Positions 41,725-51,610 of a DNA stretch of 64,000 nt are shown here, one piece after another; position 1 is the stretch's first letter; the number at the start of each line of letters is the position of its first letter. The notes beneath the pieces were generated by a model. It searched no databases and was not told the DNA's origin. It was given only the letters and a program-made list of their open reading frames with translations. This DNA is from an uncultured Oleiphilus sp. (GTDB lineage Bacteria; Pseudomonadota; Gammaproteobacteria; Pseudomonadales; Oleiphilaceae). The position numbers were made by a program, and so were the translations under genes. The DNA lies in contig CAJWBE010000010.1 in the NCBI GenBank assembly GCA_913020045.1, forward strand, positions 42,250 to 106,249, in the 5' to 3' direction.

Positions 41725-41800
41725 CGTTTGTGCCTTATAGGTTGCTCAATAGTTTATAGAACCGAGCCCGCAGATGGCTCCGATATTAGGAGAAATTACG

Positions 41801-42325
41801 ATGAAAGTACTCGCCTTTGCGGCTAGCAATAGCTCCTCGTCAATCAACCGCAAGCTAGTGAATTATGCTGCGAATCAAATAGACGTTGCAGACGTCGACT
41901 TGTTAGACCTGAATGATTATGAAATGCCTTTGTATAGCAGTGACAGGGAAGGGGTGACGGGTATTCCTCAGTTGGCACATGACTTTAGACGCAAGATTTC
42001 TGATGCGGATTTAGTGATGATCTCGTTTGCCGAGCACAATGGGTCTTATACAGCCGCTTACAAAAACCTATTTGATTGGACGTCACGAATTGACGCGAAG
42101 GTATTTCAGGGAAAACGTATGCTTTTGTTAGCGACTTCTCCTGGACGAGCGGGCGCGAAGAATGTGTTAGCGGCAGCGCAGAACTCGATGCCTCATTTTG
42201 GTGGAGAGGTGTTAGGGACACTTTCAGTGCCTAGCTTCTATGAAAACTTTGATGCGGAAACGGGGGAGTTACGTGACGCTGAATTGAGTGGGGCGCTTGT
42301 TGGTTTGTTGGAGTGCGTTGTTTAA
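41801..42325 (+). CDS. NADPH-dependent FMN reductase (flavodoxin-like), 174 aa
   Basis: A flavodoxin-like fold with the FMN phosphate-binding start VLAFAASNSSSSINRKLV, the FAEHNGSYTAAYKNLFDW block (PxYNxxxxGxLKNxxDW equivalent) and LLATSPGRAGAKNVL. The family reduces FMN or quinones with NAD(P)H. The frame opens earlier (41774), but the ATG at 41801 follows AGGAGA at proper spacing and matches the family start. It likely forms a pair with the SDR gene before it. Confidence 0.9.
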   Translation: MKVLAFAASNSSSSINRKLVNYAANQIDVADVDLLDLNDYEMPLYSSDREGVTGIPQLAHDFRRKISDADLVMISFAEHNGSYTAAYKNLFDWTSRIDAKVFQGKRMLLLATSPGRAGAKNVLAAAQNSMPHFGGEVLGTLSVPSFYENFDAETGELRDAELSGALVGLLECVV

Positions 42326-42479
42326 GCACGGCCGGTTGATGCTTGGTTTTACCTTAATTTTTGGTTGATATCTGATCACTTAGTGCAATAGTTGTTCGTT
42401 TTGTTTGTTTGCCGATCAGTGCAAACGGTACTATGGTGAGTAGACGTTTGACTAATGATTGAGCGACAGGGATCGAAGA

Positions 42480-42845
42480 ATGAGCAAAACGATCATGATT
42501 GTAGATGATTCGGCTAGCGTCAGGCATGCCGTGTGCAATGCGTTAGGCGAAGCCGGCTATACAATGCTAGAGGCGGTTGACGGTAAAGATGCGCTAGAAA
42601 AGCTAACCGGTGCTCGTATCCATCTTATTATTTCAGATGTAAATATGCCCAATATGGACGGATTGACCTTGGCGGGCGAGATTAAAAAACTACCTGCTTA
42701 TAAATTTACGCCGATTGTTATGTTGACAACAGAAGGCGGTATGAAGGTAAAAGAACAAGGCAAAGCAATTGGTGTTAAGGCTTGGATGGTTAAACCTTTC
42801 AAGCCAGACCAGATGCTACAGGCGGTCAAAACCTTGGTCCCATAA
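42480..42845 (+). CDS. cheY: CheY-like single-domain response regulator, 121 aa
   Basis: A stand-alone receiver: acidic pair D9-D10, phosphorylation site D53 in IISDVNMPNMDG, the switch Thr in MLTTEGG and the lysine in MVKPFKPD. It is the first gene of the chemosensory cluster and presumably the phosphorylation target of the CheA encoded downstream. A TTG at 42459 in the same frame is an alternative start; ATG 42480 is preferred by family length. A 132-bp gap to the STAS gene could carry a second promoter. Confidence 0.92.
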   Translation: MSKTIMIVDDSASVRHAVCNALGEAGYTMLEAVDGKDALEKLTGARIHLIISDVNMPNMDGLTLAGEIKKLPAYKFTPIVMLTTEGGMKVKEQGKAIGVKAWMVKPFKPDQMLQAVKTLVP

Positions 42846-42977
42846 AGTGCCTGTCGGCTGGGCTAATTGTTTAGTTTGTTTGGAACTCCTGGGTAAAGAG
42901 CCGCAAAGAATGCTATCAAATCTAGTGTCGGATCACTAAGGCGCGAAACCTGCACAACAACACAAAGGGGCGTGATT

Positions 42978-43292
42978 ATGTTTTCCTTTGAAGTAGAACA
43001 AAAAGAAAGTGCAATCCATGTAATGATCGGCGGAGAACTCACCATTTATTCGGCCGACTCAGTGTTTAACCAGCACGTCAAAGTGTTGCCGAGCGATTCA
43101 GATTTATCTATTGACCTGTCTGGCGTGGAAGAGATCGATACGGCCGGTATGCAAATACTGTTGATGCTTCGCCAAGCGTGCGAGAAGCGCAGTAAAAAAC
43201 TTGAATTTTCATCTTTATCCGAACCCGTTTCGCGTTATCTAGAACTGTTTAATTTGACTGAAGTATTTTCGCTAGCAACCCAAGCTGACTAA
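42978..43292 (+). CDS. STAS-domain protein (anti-sigma-factor-antagonist-like), 104 aa
   Basis: The whole protein is one STAS domain, with SIDLSGVEEIDTAGMQILLM carrying the conserved DxxG/S region; here the usual phosphorylatable Ser/Thr is a Thr in IDTAGM. STAS proteins transmit signals by binding partner kinases. It sits between cheY and cheA, 15 bp before cheA, as in other chemosensory operons of this class, so a role in the array or in signal output is inferred. ATG 42978 is favoured over GTG 42972 because AAAGGGG is seven bases upstream. Confidence 0.88.
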   Translation: MFSFEVEQKESAIHVMIGGELTIYSADSVFNQHVKVLPSDSDLSIDLSGVEEIDTAGMQILLMLRQACEKRSKKLEFSSLSEPVSRYLELFNLTEVFSLATQAD

Positions 43293-43307
43293 CGAAAGGA
43301 CGCCCTT

Positions 43308-45491
43308 ATGTCTCAAGATGCTGCCCTAGACATATTTTTCGCTGAAGCTGATGAACTTCTGGACGCGATGGATGCTGCGCTATTACGGATGGAAGGTGGG
43401 GAGTACGATAACGAAATTCTGAATGAGATTTTTCGTTCTGCGCATACCATCAAAGGCTCCGCCGGTATTTTTGGGCTTGACCATATAGTCGCATTCACGC
43501 ACGTCGTCGAGAACATTCTCGATCGTGCACGTGATGAAGAAATACGAATTGAAACGGATCTATTAAATCTGATTTTTAAATGCCGTGACCATATGGCGGC
43601 ACTGGTTCCTGTTACCGCTGAGCAATTTGATGCCGACCAAAATCTTCAGGAAACGGGGCAAGCCCTGCTGTCCGCCTTGCAACCTTGGGCTTCTGAAGTG
43701 CCCGAATCAAACGAATATGTTGGTGGTGTCGAAGTTTTGGATAGCGAGCAGCCTCGGCCTAGCGTCGTCGGCGGAGACTGGCATATATCTTTGCGCTTGT
43801 CACAGGACGCGTTGAAAAATGGCATGGACCCTATGTCCTTCATCACTTTCTTGGGTTCAATTGGCAGTGTTTCTCATATCGAGGCTGTGTGTGACGCCTT
43901 GCCTGAGTGGGATACGTTTGACCCTGAAACACTTTACCTTGGTTATGAGCTGGCGTTAAAGACCGATGCCGATCGAGCCACTATCGAAAACGCTTTTACC
44001 TTTGTACAAGAAGACTCAGATATTCGCATTATAGCGCCGGATAGTTTGGTCGAAACGTATATTGAGTTGATTCAATCCTTACCAGAGCGAGATGATCGCC
44101 TTGGCGAGATCCTCACCCGTTGTGGCGCAATTTCCTCAAATACCTTACGCGACTCTTTGAATGCGCAGCTAAGCGAACAAGTGAGTCAAGGCAAGTCCCG
44201 TCCAATTGGTGCCGTACTGACTGAGGATAAAGGTGTCCCAGCTAAGTTAGTGAATGCGGCCATTACGAAGCAGAAGTCTGCGGCGAGTGCGAAAACAGGC
44301 ACGACTGCACCTCAGCTGATTCGAATTGAAGCTGACCGCTTAGATCATTTGATCAACTTAATTGGTGAGCTAGTGATTAACCGTCAGCGTGTGGATTTAC
44401 TCTCCGCGGACACCGGCAATGATCCATTGATTGAAGCGGTTAATAATTTGGGCGGATTTACCGAGCAGCTTAGGGACGCGGCGCTCAATCTGAGAATGGT
44501 GCCTATTGGCAACACATTTCAGCGCTTCAAGCGAATTGTTCGCGATACCGCGCAAGAGTTAGGTAAAGAAATTCTGCTGGTGATTGAAGGCGCAGAGACA
44601 GAGCTGGATCGCTTGATGGTGGAGAAGTTGACGGATCCGCTAACCCATATTGTCCGCAATGCCATGGATCATGGCATTGAATCTATTGAGGATCGTAGAG
44701 CGAGCGAAAAGACTGAAGCGGGAACCTTGAAAATGTCTGCGTACCATCATGCGGGCCATATCATTATTGAGATTAGTGACGACGGTGGTGGTATCGAGCC
44801 GTCTAAGATCAGAGCCAAAGCTGTCGAAAAAGGGGTGATCGACGAAGAGTCGCAACTTAGCGACCAAGATATATTGCACCTCGTTTTTCACCCGGGTTTT
44901 TCTACCGCTGAAAGCGTGACGAATCTGTCAGGGCGAGGCGTTGGAATGGACGTGGTGAAGCGAAATGTCGAAGCATTGCAGGGGCACATCGATATTCAAA
45001 GTGAAGTTGGCTTTGGCACGACGTTTACCATTCGTTTACCACTGACGCTTGCCATAATTGACGGGTTCCATGTTAGTAGTGGCGGCACGCAATTTATTGT
45101 TCCACAGTCTTCGGTGATCGAATGTACCGACCTAGCATCCCATTTGGACAGTGAAAGCCGCAACTGCATTAATTTGCGCGGAGACATGATCCCCTATCTT
45201 GAATTACGAACCATTTTTAAATTACCGGCAAAGCCAGAAGCGGAAGCGGTTGGCCCAGACCGAAGTGATAACTTATTGGTGGTACAAGTCGGTGAAGAAC
45301 GTGCGGGAATTGTGGTGGATCACTTGTATGGAGAGATCCAAACCGTCGTGAAGCCATTAGGTCCGATATTCAAACCATTAAAGGGTATCGGTGGATCAAG
45401 CCTGCTAGGGAATGGTGATATTGCTTTCATATTGGATATTGTTCAGTTGATCGATACGGTTGTTTACTCCGAAACTCTGAGAGCGTTGTAG
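43308..45491 (+). CDS. cheA: Chemotaxis histidine kinase CheA, 727 aa
   Basis: Domains in order: Hpt/P1 (1-105) with phospho-acceptor H46 in RSAHTIKGSAG; a second alpha/beta region (about 155-235) in the P2 position; a low-complexity linker; the P3 dimerisation helix pair (about 340-400, LDHLINLIGELVINRQR); the P4 ATPase (about 400-580) with N box HIVRNAMDHGIE, G1 DDGGGIEPSKI and G2 SGRGVGMDVVK; and a CheW-like P5 (about 585-725). It autophosphorylates and passes phosphate to CheY and CheB. It is fully intact and flanked by STAS and cheW. Confidence 0.95.
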   Translation: MSQDAALDIFFAEADELLDAMDAALLRMEGGEYDNEILNEIFRSAHTIKGSAGIFGLDHIVAFTHVVENILDRARDEEIRIETDLLNLIFKCRDHMAALVPVTAEQFDADQNLQETGQALLSALQPWASEVPESNEYVGGVEVLDSEQPRPSVVGGDWHISLRLSQDALKNGMDPMSFITFLGSIGSVSHIEAVCDALPEWDTFDPETLYLGYELALKTDADRATIENAFTFVQEDSDIRIIAPDSLVETYIELIQSLPERDDRLGEILTRCGAISSNTLRDSLNAQLSEQVSQGKSRPIGAVLTEDKGVPAKLVNAAITKQKSAASAKTGTTAPQLIRIEADRLDHLINLIGELVINRQRVDLLSADTGNDPLIEAVNNLGGFTEQLRDAALNLRMVPIGNTFQRFKRIVRDTAQELGKEILLVIEGAETELDRLMVEKLTDPLTHIVRNAMDHGIESIEDRRASEKTEAGTLKMSAYHHAGHIIIEISDDGGGIEPSKIRAKAVEKGVIDEESQLSDQDILHLVFHPGFSTAESVTNLSGRGVGMDVVKRNVEALQGHIDIQSEVGFGTTFTIRLPLTLAIIDGFHVSSGGTQFIVPQSSVIECTDLASHLDSESRNCINLRGDMIPYLELRTIFKLPAKPEAEAVGPDRSDNLLVVQVGEERAGIVVDHLYGEIQTVVKPLGPIFKPLKGIGGSSLLGNGDIAFILDIVQLIDTVVYSETLRAL

Positions 45492-45543
45492 CTCAGTATG
45501 TAGCCCCGAGATGGGCAAGTTGAAAATAGAATCAGGTGACGTA

Positions 45544-46068
45544 ATGGCAGCACAAATGCACGTAGATAAGGAACCCGCTCTGGAACCTCAGCAGTTTCTA
45601 ACGTTTTGTCTAGGCGATGAGTTTTTTGGTATGTCTTTACATCAAACGCGAGAAATATTGGAGTATTCGAATGTCACCGATGTTCCTTTAATGCCGGACT
45701 TTATGGCAGGCGTGATTAACCTTCGCGGCGAGGTGGTTCCTGTTATCGACTTGTCGCTGCGCCTTGGCCGCAACCCGATTGAAGTGCATAAGCGGACCTG
45801 TGTGGTTATCGTTGAATTGCATACCTATGAGCAAGAATACGTTATTGGCTTGCTCGTCGATTCGGTAAGCGAGGTGGTAGAGCTTGCCCCGGGCCAGATT
45901 GAAGAGGCGCCCGCGTTTGGCGCCAAACTGCGTGCGGAGTTTATTCTAGGAATTGCAAAGAAAGGAGACGACTTTGTCGTCCTGTTAGATGCAGAAAAAA
46001 CGCTTTCACCGATCGAATTGGCTAGTTTGGTGGAGGCAGAGTTGCAAGGTGCGGAAGAACAAGAATGA
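45544..46068 (+). CDS. cheW: Chemotaxis coupling protein CheW, 174 aa
   Basis: A CheW domain with FLTFCLGDEFFGM at the beginning, VINLRGEVVPVIDLSLRLG and IGLLVDSVSEVVEL. It links receptors to CheA. The frame opens at 45511 upstream, but the ATG at 45544 follows AGGTGA and matches the family start. It lies 52 bp after cheA and 40 bp before the receptor gene. Confidence 0.94.
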   Translation: MAAQMHVDKEPALEPQQFLTFCLGDEFFGMSLHQTREILEYSNVTDVPLMPDFMAGVINLRGEVVPVIDLSLRLGRNPIEVHKRTCVVIVELHTYEQEYVIGLLVDSVSEVVELAPGQIEEAPAFGAKLRAEFILGIAKKGDDFVVLLDAEKTLSPIELASLVEAELQGAEEQE

Positions 46069-46108
46069 AGTAATGAAACACTACTAAAAGACTGTTGAGG
46101 GACTTGTC

Positions 46109-47788
46109 ATGTTAAACAAAGTCGGTTTTAAGTTAAAAATATTGGTACTCGGGCTGCTTGTCGCGGCGGCCTTCGCTTTACTGGCGGTGAAATCGATTAG
46201 CGAACTGGGAGAGTTTCATGAGCTGACGAAAAAGAACCTTCAGGAGCTCAGCCAAAACGCTACGCTGTTGAGTGAAATTAGCCATGCGCACGTTGTTTTT
46301 AAAATTCAGGTCCAAGAATGGAAAAACGTGCTGATTCGGGGTAATGACAGCAAGCAATATGACAAGTATGCCGGTCGATTTGTGCAGCGCTCAGACAAAG
46401 TGCAAGAGCACCTCGCAAGTGCGGTAGAGATAGCGAAAGGCTTAAATCAAGATTCAAGTGCGATCGTGAGTGTAAGGGCGGAGCATGCTGAACTGAAAAA
46501 AGCCTATCTAAAAGCCTTGGAGCAGTTTGATGCCGGAGATGAATTGACCGGAAAAAAAGTGGATAAGTCTGTTTCAGGTGTTGACCGACCAGCTAGTAAA
46601 GCGATGACCGAAATTGCAGTGTCTACCGAGCAGAATTTTGATGCCTTGTTGGAGGCAACTAACAGTCGCCTTGATGCCGATTATGAGTCAATCAAATCCT
46701 CCTTAATTATGCTGATGCTTATCAGCGCGGTAGTGGTGTTGCTTGTCATGCTACTTATTTTCCGCGATTTGCTGAAAACACTTGGAGGAGAGCCTCTTTA
46801 TGCTGCGGATGTGGTGGATAAGATTGCCGCTGGGCAATTAAATACGGAGGTCATGCTGGCTTCGGGAGATTCTAAATCTTTGCTATTCAGTATTAACCGG
46901 ATGAAAAACCAGCTCTCTGAAGTGATTGCCGAAGTACGCTCTTCTGCTGATTCGCTTGCATCGGCCTCTGAAGAAGTTAGTGCGACCTCTCAGTCTTTGG
47001 CGAAGGGAGCCTCGGTGCAAGCGGCTAGTGTGGAAGAAACTTCTGCATCAATGGAGCAAATGGCTTCTTCAATTGCCCAGAACAATGAAAATGCTAGTGT
47101 CACCGATGGTATGGCTCAGAAAGCCTCATCAGAAGCAGAAGTCGGCGGTAGTGCGGTCATGGAAACTGTTTCTGCGATGCAAAAAATTGCAGAGAAAATC
47201 AGCGTTATTGATGACATTGCGTATCAGACCAACTTACTCGCGCTAAATGCTGCGATTGAAGCGGGAAGGGCCGGCGATCATGGAAAAGGATTTGCGGTGG
47301 TCGCCTCTGAGGTGCGTAAGCTGGCTGAAAGAAGCCAGGTTGCGGCGCAAGAAATCGGAGAGCTTGCCAAAGCAAGTGTCGAGCGGGCTGACTCGGCAGG
47401 CAAGTCTTTACAAGATATCGTTCCCGCAATCCGCAAAACTGCGGACTTGGTGCAAGAGATTGCTGCGGCATCGTCAGAGCAAGCATCTGGAGTAAATCAA
47501 ATAAACTCTGCGATGGGACAGGTGAGTCAGACCATGCAGCAAAATGCGGCGGCGTCTGAGCAGCTCAGCTCTACTTCCGAAGAAATGAGTGCACATGCTT
47601 TAACCTTACAGGAGACTGTTGATTACTTTGAGCTAAAAGCTGAACCGGTGAATAGCTTTACAAAATCAAGCCGAAAAGCCAAGGCGAGCATAGAGCGAAC
47701 TAAACCTCGAGAAGAAACCCAAGCGGCAGGCGATGAGTGTGGTGATGATAATGACGAGGATGATAAAAAATTCGTCAGGTTTGAATGA
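46109..47788 (+). CDS. Methyl-accepting chemotaxis protein of the che cluster, 559 aa
   Basis: One helix near 8-27 and a second near 195-216 enclose a helical periplasmic sensor of about 165 residues (four-helix-bundle-like). A HAMP-like linker (about 217-275) leads to the methyl-accepting coiled coil, with the signalling tip [20 protein letters not shown] near residue 380; the usual second alanine of the tip (EAARAG) is Gly here. The C-terminus ends in an acidic segment (GDDNDEDDKK) and FVRFE. It is encoded inside the operon, so it is the likely cognate receptor. Ligand unknown. Confidence 0.93.
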   Translation: MLNKVGFKLKILVLGLLVAAAFALLAVKSISELGEFHELTKKNLQELSQNATLLSEISHAHVVFKIQVQEWKNVLIRGNDSKQYDKYAGRFVQRSDKVQEHLASAVEIAKGLNQDSSAIVSVRAEHAELKKAYLKALEQFDAGDELTGKKVDKSVSGVDRPASKAMTEIAVSTEQNFDALLEATNSRLDADYESIKSSLIMLMLISAVVVLLVMLLIFRDLLKTLGGEPLYAADVVDKIAAGQLNTEVMLASGDSKSLLFSINRMKNQLSEVIAEVRSSADSLASASEEVSATSQSLAKGASVQAASVEETSASMEQMASSIAQNNENASVTDGMAQKASSEAEVGGSAVMETVSAMQKIAEKISVIDDIAYQTNLLALNAAIEAGRAGDHGKGFAVVASEVRKLAERSQVAAQEIGELAKASVERADSAGKSLQDIVPAIRKTADLVQEIAAASSEQASGVNQINSAMGQVSQTMQQNAAASEQLSSTSEEMSAHALTLQETVDYFELKAEPVNSFTKSSRKAKASIERTKPREETQAAGDECGDDNDEDDKKFVRFE

Positions 47789-47870
47789 TCATCTTGGCGT
47801 ATCGATCCCTCCTTGGCGTGGCCTGATGCGTTTTGGGCGCGCTTGGCGTTGAGCAGTCGAGAGATAATTG

Positions 47871-48698
47871 ATGACAGAGTATACGGAAGTACCCAGTGAA
47901 CAGGCGTTTCGTCAGTACCAGCGCTTAGTAAGCGAAAAGCTAGGCATTCACTTGCCTGACACTAAACGAGCAATGTTGGGGCATCGTCTACTGAAGCGTT
48001 TACGAGCCTTAGAGATAGAAGATTTTGACGCCTACTTTCAGTATATCAATCGGCGTCAGAACGAAGCAGAACTGACCAATGCTCTCGAGTTGGTGACAAC
48101 GAATGAAACGTTCTTTTTTCGGGAGATTCAACACTTCGACTTTTTACAGCAACTGGTGCTGGGCAGCTTTCGTCGGAACTCAGCAACACCTTTGCGGATA
48201 TGGAGTGCAGCTTGTTCGACCGGTGAGGAGCCCTACAGCATTGCGATGTTACTCAGTAAATATTGCTTGCGAGAGTGGGTGATTCTGGCGACAGATGTGA
48301 ACGAATCTGTCCTGCAACAGGCAAAGAAAGGGATTTACCTAGACGACCGCATGTCGCTGCTTTCCGACGAGTTTCGTGCGCGTTATTGTCGAAAAGGAAC
48401 CGATGAATTTGAAGGCTATTTGAGAGTCATCCCATCACTGCGCCGGAGAATTACTTTCGAGAAGTTCAATTTGATAGAGGACATGGCGGGCGTAGGGAAT
48501 TTTGATGTGATTTTCTTACGAAATGTACTGATCTACTTTGATGAAGAGGGGAAGACGGCGATATTAAACCGCGTTGCACAGCGGCTTAAACCGGGTGGCT
48601 TCTTGTTTACCGGGCATTCGGAGTCTTTCCATGGGGTGTGTTCGCAGCTTGAATCAATTCAGCCTGCCATATTGCAACGCCGTTTAGGAACGGGTTAG
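47871..48698 (+). CDS. cheR: Chemotaxis methyltransferase CheR, 275 aa
   Basis: An N-terminal helical CheR domain (about 1-75) is followed by a SAM-dependent methyltransferase domain with IWSAACSTGEEPYS, ILATDVNESVL and IFLRNVLIYFDEE. It methylates glutamates on the receptors using S-adenosylmethionine. The frame opens at a TTG at 47868; the ATG at 47871 is used. It is followed by cheD after 2 bp. Confidence 0.95.
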   Translation: MTEYTEVPSEQAFRQYQRLVSEKLGIHLPDTKRAMLGHRLLKRLRALEIEDFDAYFQYINRRQNEAELTNALELVTTNETFFFREIQHFDFLQQLVLGSFRRNSATPLRIWSAACSTGEEPYSIAMLLSKYCLREWVILATDVNESVLQQAKKGIYLDDRMSLLSDEFRARYCRKGTDEFEGYLRVIPSLRRRITFEKFNLIEDMAGVGNFDVIFLRNVLIYFDEEGKTAILNRVAQRLKPGGFLFTGHSESFHGVCSQLESIQPAILQRRLGTG

Positions 48699-48700
48699 CA

Positions 48701-49159
48701 GTGGATACGGTTTTATTGCCCGGAGAGGTTGTTTTCGAAGTCGCGCCTTTTCGCATTCGCACGATATTGGGGTCATGCGTGGCGCTGGCAGCATGGCATC
48801 CTTCGTTGCAGGTCGGAGGGATGTGTCATTATTTATTAGCCGAGCGCCAAGATCCAAAGCGACCACACGACGAGCGATATGCGGATATTGCGTTAGAGAA
48901 GTTGCTTCTCAAAATGGGCGCCGTAGCGTCGCCGACTGAGTACAAACTTGGGCTATTCGGAGGGTCACGATTGTTCGGTGAATTTAGTCGCAGCAATATT
49001 GGAGGGCGCAATGTTGAATTCGCATTGCAATGGCTAACACGCCAATCATTGACGCTGGAAAGCAAGGATGTGCTTGGGGATATGTGCCGCACCTTAGTGT
49101 TTGATTTAAGTGATGGCAGTTTCCAAATGAACCATTATCGGCAAAACGAAGAGGCTTAG
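48701..49159 (+). CDS. cheD: Receptor glutamine deamidase CheD, 152 aa
   Basis: It has the CheD catalytic block: TILGSCVALAAWHP with the nucleophilic cysteine, GGMCHYLLAER with the histidine, and the threonine-containing GLFGGSRLF region. CheD deamidates receptor glutamines and can interact with CheC/CheY. The start is a GTG, two bases after the cheR stop, so it is translationally coupled to cheR. Confidence 0.92.
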   Translation: MDTVLLPGEVVFEVAPFRIRTILGSCVALAAWHPSLQVGGMCHYLLAERQDPKRPHDERYADIALEKLLLKMGAVASPTEYKLGLFGGSRLFGEFSRSNIGGRNVEFALQWLTRQSLTLESKDVLGDMCRTLVFDLSDGSFQMNHYRQNEEA

Positions 49160-49162
49160 CTC

Positions 49163-50230
49163 ATGACGATAAAGGTAATGATAGTTGATGACTCTGCTGT
49201 GGTTCGTCAGGTCTTGTCCGCCATACTGAATAAAGCCTCGGATATTGACGTGATTGATGTTGCTTTTGACCCAGTGTTTGCCATCGACAAAATGAATCGC
49301 CACTGGCCTGACGTTATTGTTTTGGATATAGAGATGCCGAGAATGGACGGCATTACCTTTCTAAGGAAAATCATGCAAGAAAGGCCGACACCTGTTGTTA
49401 TTTGTTCATCCCTAGCGGAGCAAGGTGCTGAATTAACGATGAACGCAATGGCTGCCGGCGCCGTTGAGGTTATTACGAAACCGCAGTTAGGTTTGAAGGA
49501 CTTTTTGCAAAGTGGCGAGCGTCAGATTCAGGCCTCTGTGAGAGCTGCCGCCGCCGCTAGACCAAGAGGTGCGGTGGCTGCGAGAGCTAAGGAGTCAGCT
49601 CAAGGAGATACTTCTGTAATGGCGGCGTTACCTGTCTCTGTTGTTACGGATCTTGCAGGAATGGCGCATACGACTGATAGGATTATCGCGATCGGGACGT
49701 CTACTGGCGGTGTTCAGGCGTTGGAAGAAGTGTTAGCAAACTTACCGAGAACTTGTCCTGGGGTCGTCGTTGTCCAGCATATGCCTGAAAAGTTCACTGC
49801 CGCATTTGCGAAGCGACTCAATGATGTTTGCGCTGTGGAAGTGATGGAGGCAGATAGCGGTGATCGCATCATTCCTGGTAGGGTCCTGATTGCGCCGGGA
49901 GGCCAACATATGGAGGTTCAGCGCTCAGGGGCGCAATATATAACAAAGGTTTTTCCGGGCCCCGCGGTGAATAGACACTGTCCGTCAGTCGATGTACTGT
50001 TTCGTTCTGTCGCAAAAGTGGCGAAGAAAAATGCTAGCGGAGTCATTATGACTGGAATGGGCGATGATGGCGCGGCGGGCTTGTTAGAAATGCGCCGAGC
50101 AGGGGCTAAAACATTTGCGCAGAATGAGTCGTCGTGTGTTGTATTTGGAATGCCGAAGGAAGCGATAAAGTTGGGCGCCGCCGAACAGGTGGTCGAGTTG
50201 TCAGATATTGCAGGTTTGATAAAGAGTTAG
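49163..50230 (+). CDS. cheB: Chemotaxis methylesterase response regulator CheB, 355 aa
   Basis: A receiver domain (1-120; phosphorylation site in [11 protein letters not shown]) and an alanine-rich linker (about 130-150) precede the methylesterase domain, with the catalytic triad visible as GTSTGG (Ser), VQHMPEKFT (His) and [10 protein letters not shown] (Asp). It removes receptor methyl esters when phosphorylated by CheA. It lies 3 bp after cheD and 3 bp before the REC-EAL gene. Confidence 0.95.
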   Translation: MTIKVMIVDDSAVVRQVLSAILNKASDIDVIDVAFDPVFAIDKMNRHWPDVIVLDIEMPRMDGITFLRKIMQERPTPVVICSSLAEQGAELTMNAMAAGAVEVITKPQLGLKDFLQSGERQIQASVRAAAAARPRGAVAARAKESAQGDTSVMAALPVSVVTDLAGMAHTTDRIIAIGTSTGGVQALEEVLANLPRTCPGVVVVQHMPEKFTAAFAKRLNDVCAVEVMEADSGDRIIPGRVLIAPGGQHMEVQRSGAQYITKVFPGPAVNRHCPSVDVLFRSVAKVAKKNASGVIMTGMGDDGAAGLLEMRRAGAKTFAQNESSCVVFGMPKEAIKLGAAEQVVELSDIAGLIKS

Positions 50231-50233
50231 TGT

Positions 50234-51466
50234 ATGACTGAATTTGAAGGACTCAACGTACTGGTCGTCGACGATAGCGTGGTGCAAAGAAATCACGTTA
50301 AGGAAGTCTGTGAACGTTTCTCGATAGCACATATTGGTGAGGCGGTGAACGGTCAAGATGCGGTTGAAAAAATGACGCAAACTCGCTACGACATTGCTTT
50401 CATTGATCTTGAAATGCCAGTGATGGACGGCGTTGAACTGGTGCGAGTGATTGCGGATCAGAAGTTGGTGGAGTCCGTTATTATATTGAGTTCGAAAGAC
50501 CCTGTACTGATACTTAGCGTAGGTACGATGGCAGAGTCTGCCGGTCTAGGTGTTATTGGTACCTTTCAAAAGCCCATACAAACCGAGCAGCTTGAGAACA
50601 GCTTACGTCGATTAACGAGTGAGGTAGCGGTTGAGGCGGATGACGATGGGAAACCTGAGTTAGGGCCTGAGGAGTTGCTTGAAGGAATGGCGCAGAACCA
50701 ACTTACGTTGATGTATCAGCCGAAGTTGCAGGTCAAAGGTTTGTTGCTGAAAGGTGTCGAAGCGCTAGCGAGATGGGACCATCCTGAGCTTGGTGTGGTA
50801 TCGCCTGGTCAATTTATTCAAATGGCTGAGCGTTTTGGTCTGATTTCCAAATTGACTGATTATTTGTTTAAGCTAGCGCTGCGAGACAAGAAACGTTGGC
50901 ATAGCTTTGGCTTGAGCGTGGATTTAGCGTTCAATCTTTCTCCGCTATCAATTAGTGATCGTGGTTTGGCAGATCATGTCTTTGATCTGGTTTCTTCCCA
51001 TGAATTGCCGCCGGGTGAGATTATTTTGGAAATTACGGAAAATGCCGTTGCAGGTGAACTTTCAGCCGCGATTGAGACCTTGGCTAAGTTACGTTTGAAA
51101 GGCTTCAAGATAGCGATAGATGATTACGGCACGGGCTTTGCGAATACCCAGCAACTTTCTCGTGTACCCGCGACAGAGCTTAAGCTAGATCGCTCAATGA
51201 TAGACAAGGTTTCCACGCGGCCTCAAAATCAGGCGATCGTTAAGAGTACATTACAGTTAGCGAATGACTTAGGTTTGACTACCGTGGCCGAAGGCGTTGA
51301 ATCCATTGAGGATTTTCGTTTTCTTCAGCAGCACGGGGTAGAGCAGATTCAAGGTTTTCTGTTGGCGCGTCCTATGCGAGCCGATGCCTTGTTAGAGTGG
51401 TTAAAAAAAGATCTAGGGTCGGTCAGAGCCTCAGTAATGAAGGGCGGTTCGAGGTCAGCTAGTTAG
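50234..51466 (+). CDS. Response regulator with EAL phosphodiesterase output (RocR-like), 410 aa
   Basis: The receiver domain (8-125) has the phosphorylation site in FIDLEMPVMDG. The EAL domain (about 155-400) keeps GVEALARWDHPELG, ITENAV, DDYGTGFAN, KLDRSMID and VAEGVES, the residues expected for cyclic-di-GMP hydrolysis. It is the last gene of the chemosensory operon, 3 bp after cheB, so the CheA kinase probably phosphorylates it. That would connect chemosensory signalling to cyclic-di-GMP degradation. Confidence 0.93.
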   Translation: MTEFEGLNVLVVDDSVVQRNHVKEVCERFSIAHIGEAVNGQDAVEKMTQTRYDIAFIDLEMPVMDGVELVRVIADQKLVESVIILSSKDPVLILSVGTMAESAGLGVIGTFQKPIQTEQLENSLRRLTSEVAVEADDDGKPELGPEELLEGMAQNQLTLMYQPKLQVKGLLLKGVEALARWDHPELGVVSPGQFIQMAERFGLISKLTDYLFKLALRDKKRWHSFGLSVDLAFNLSPLSISDRGLADHVFDLVSSHELPPGEIILEITENAVAGELSAAIETLAKLRLKGFKIAIDDYGTGFANTQQLSRVPATELKLDRSMIDKVSTRPQNQAIVKSTLQLANDLGLTTVAEGVESIEDFRFLQQHGVEQIQGFLLARPMRADALLEWLKKDLGSVRASVMKGGSRSAS

Positions 51467-51610
51467 TATTCAGATATTCTTTTTTACGAGTAAAATTACT
51501 GATTCGCTTGTGCTTCCTTAATGCGCCTTTTGAGATGTCCCAGTGTCCCATTAAGGCAGTGTCTTGTATTATAATCCGTCTATTTTTTCTATTCCTAATG
51601 AGAATTTTTC

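Noticed and set aside
41059..42325. Possible toxin-antitoxin or defence pair beside MmcQ/YjbR
   Set aside because: Both genes are ordinary SDR and FMN reductase enzymes with intact motifs.
42380..42430. GCCGATCA resembling a sigma-28 flagellar -10 element before cheY
   Set aside because: No matching TAAA -35 element at the required spacing was found.
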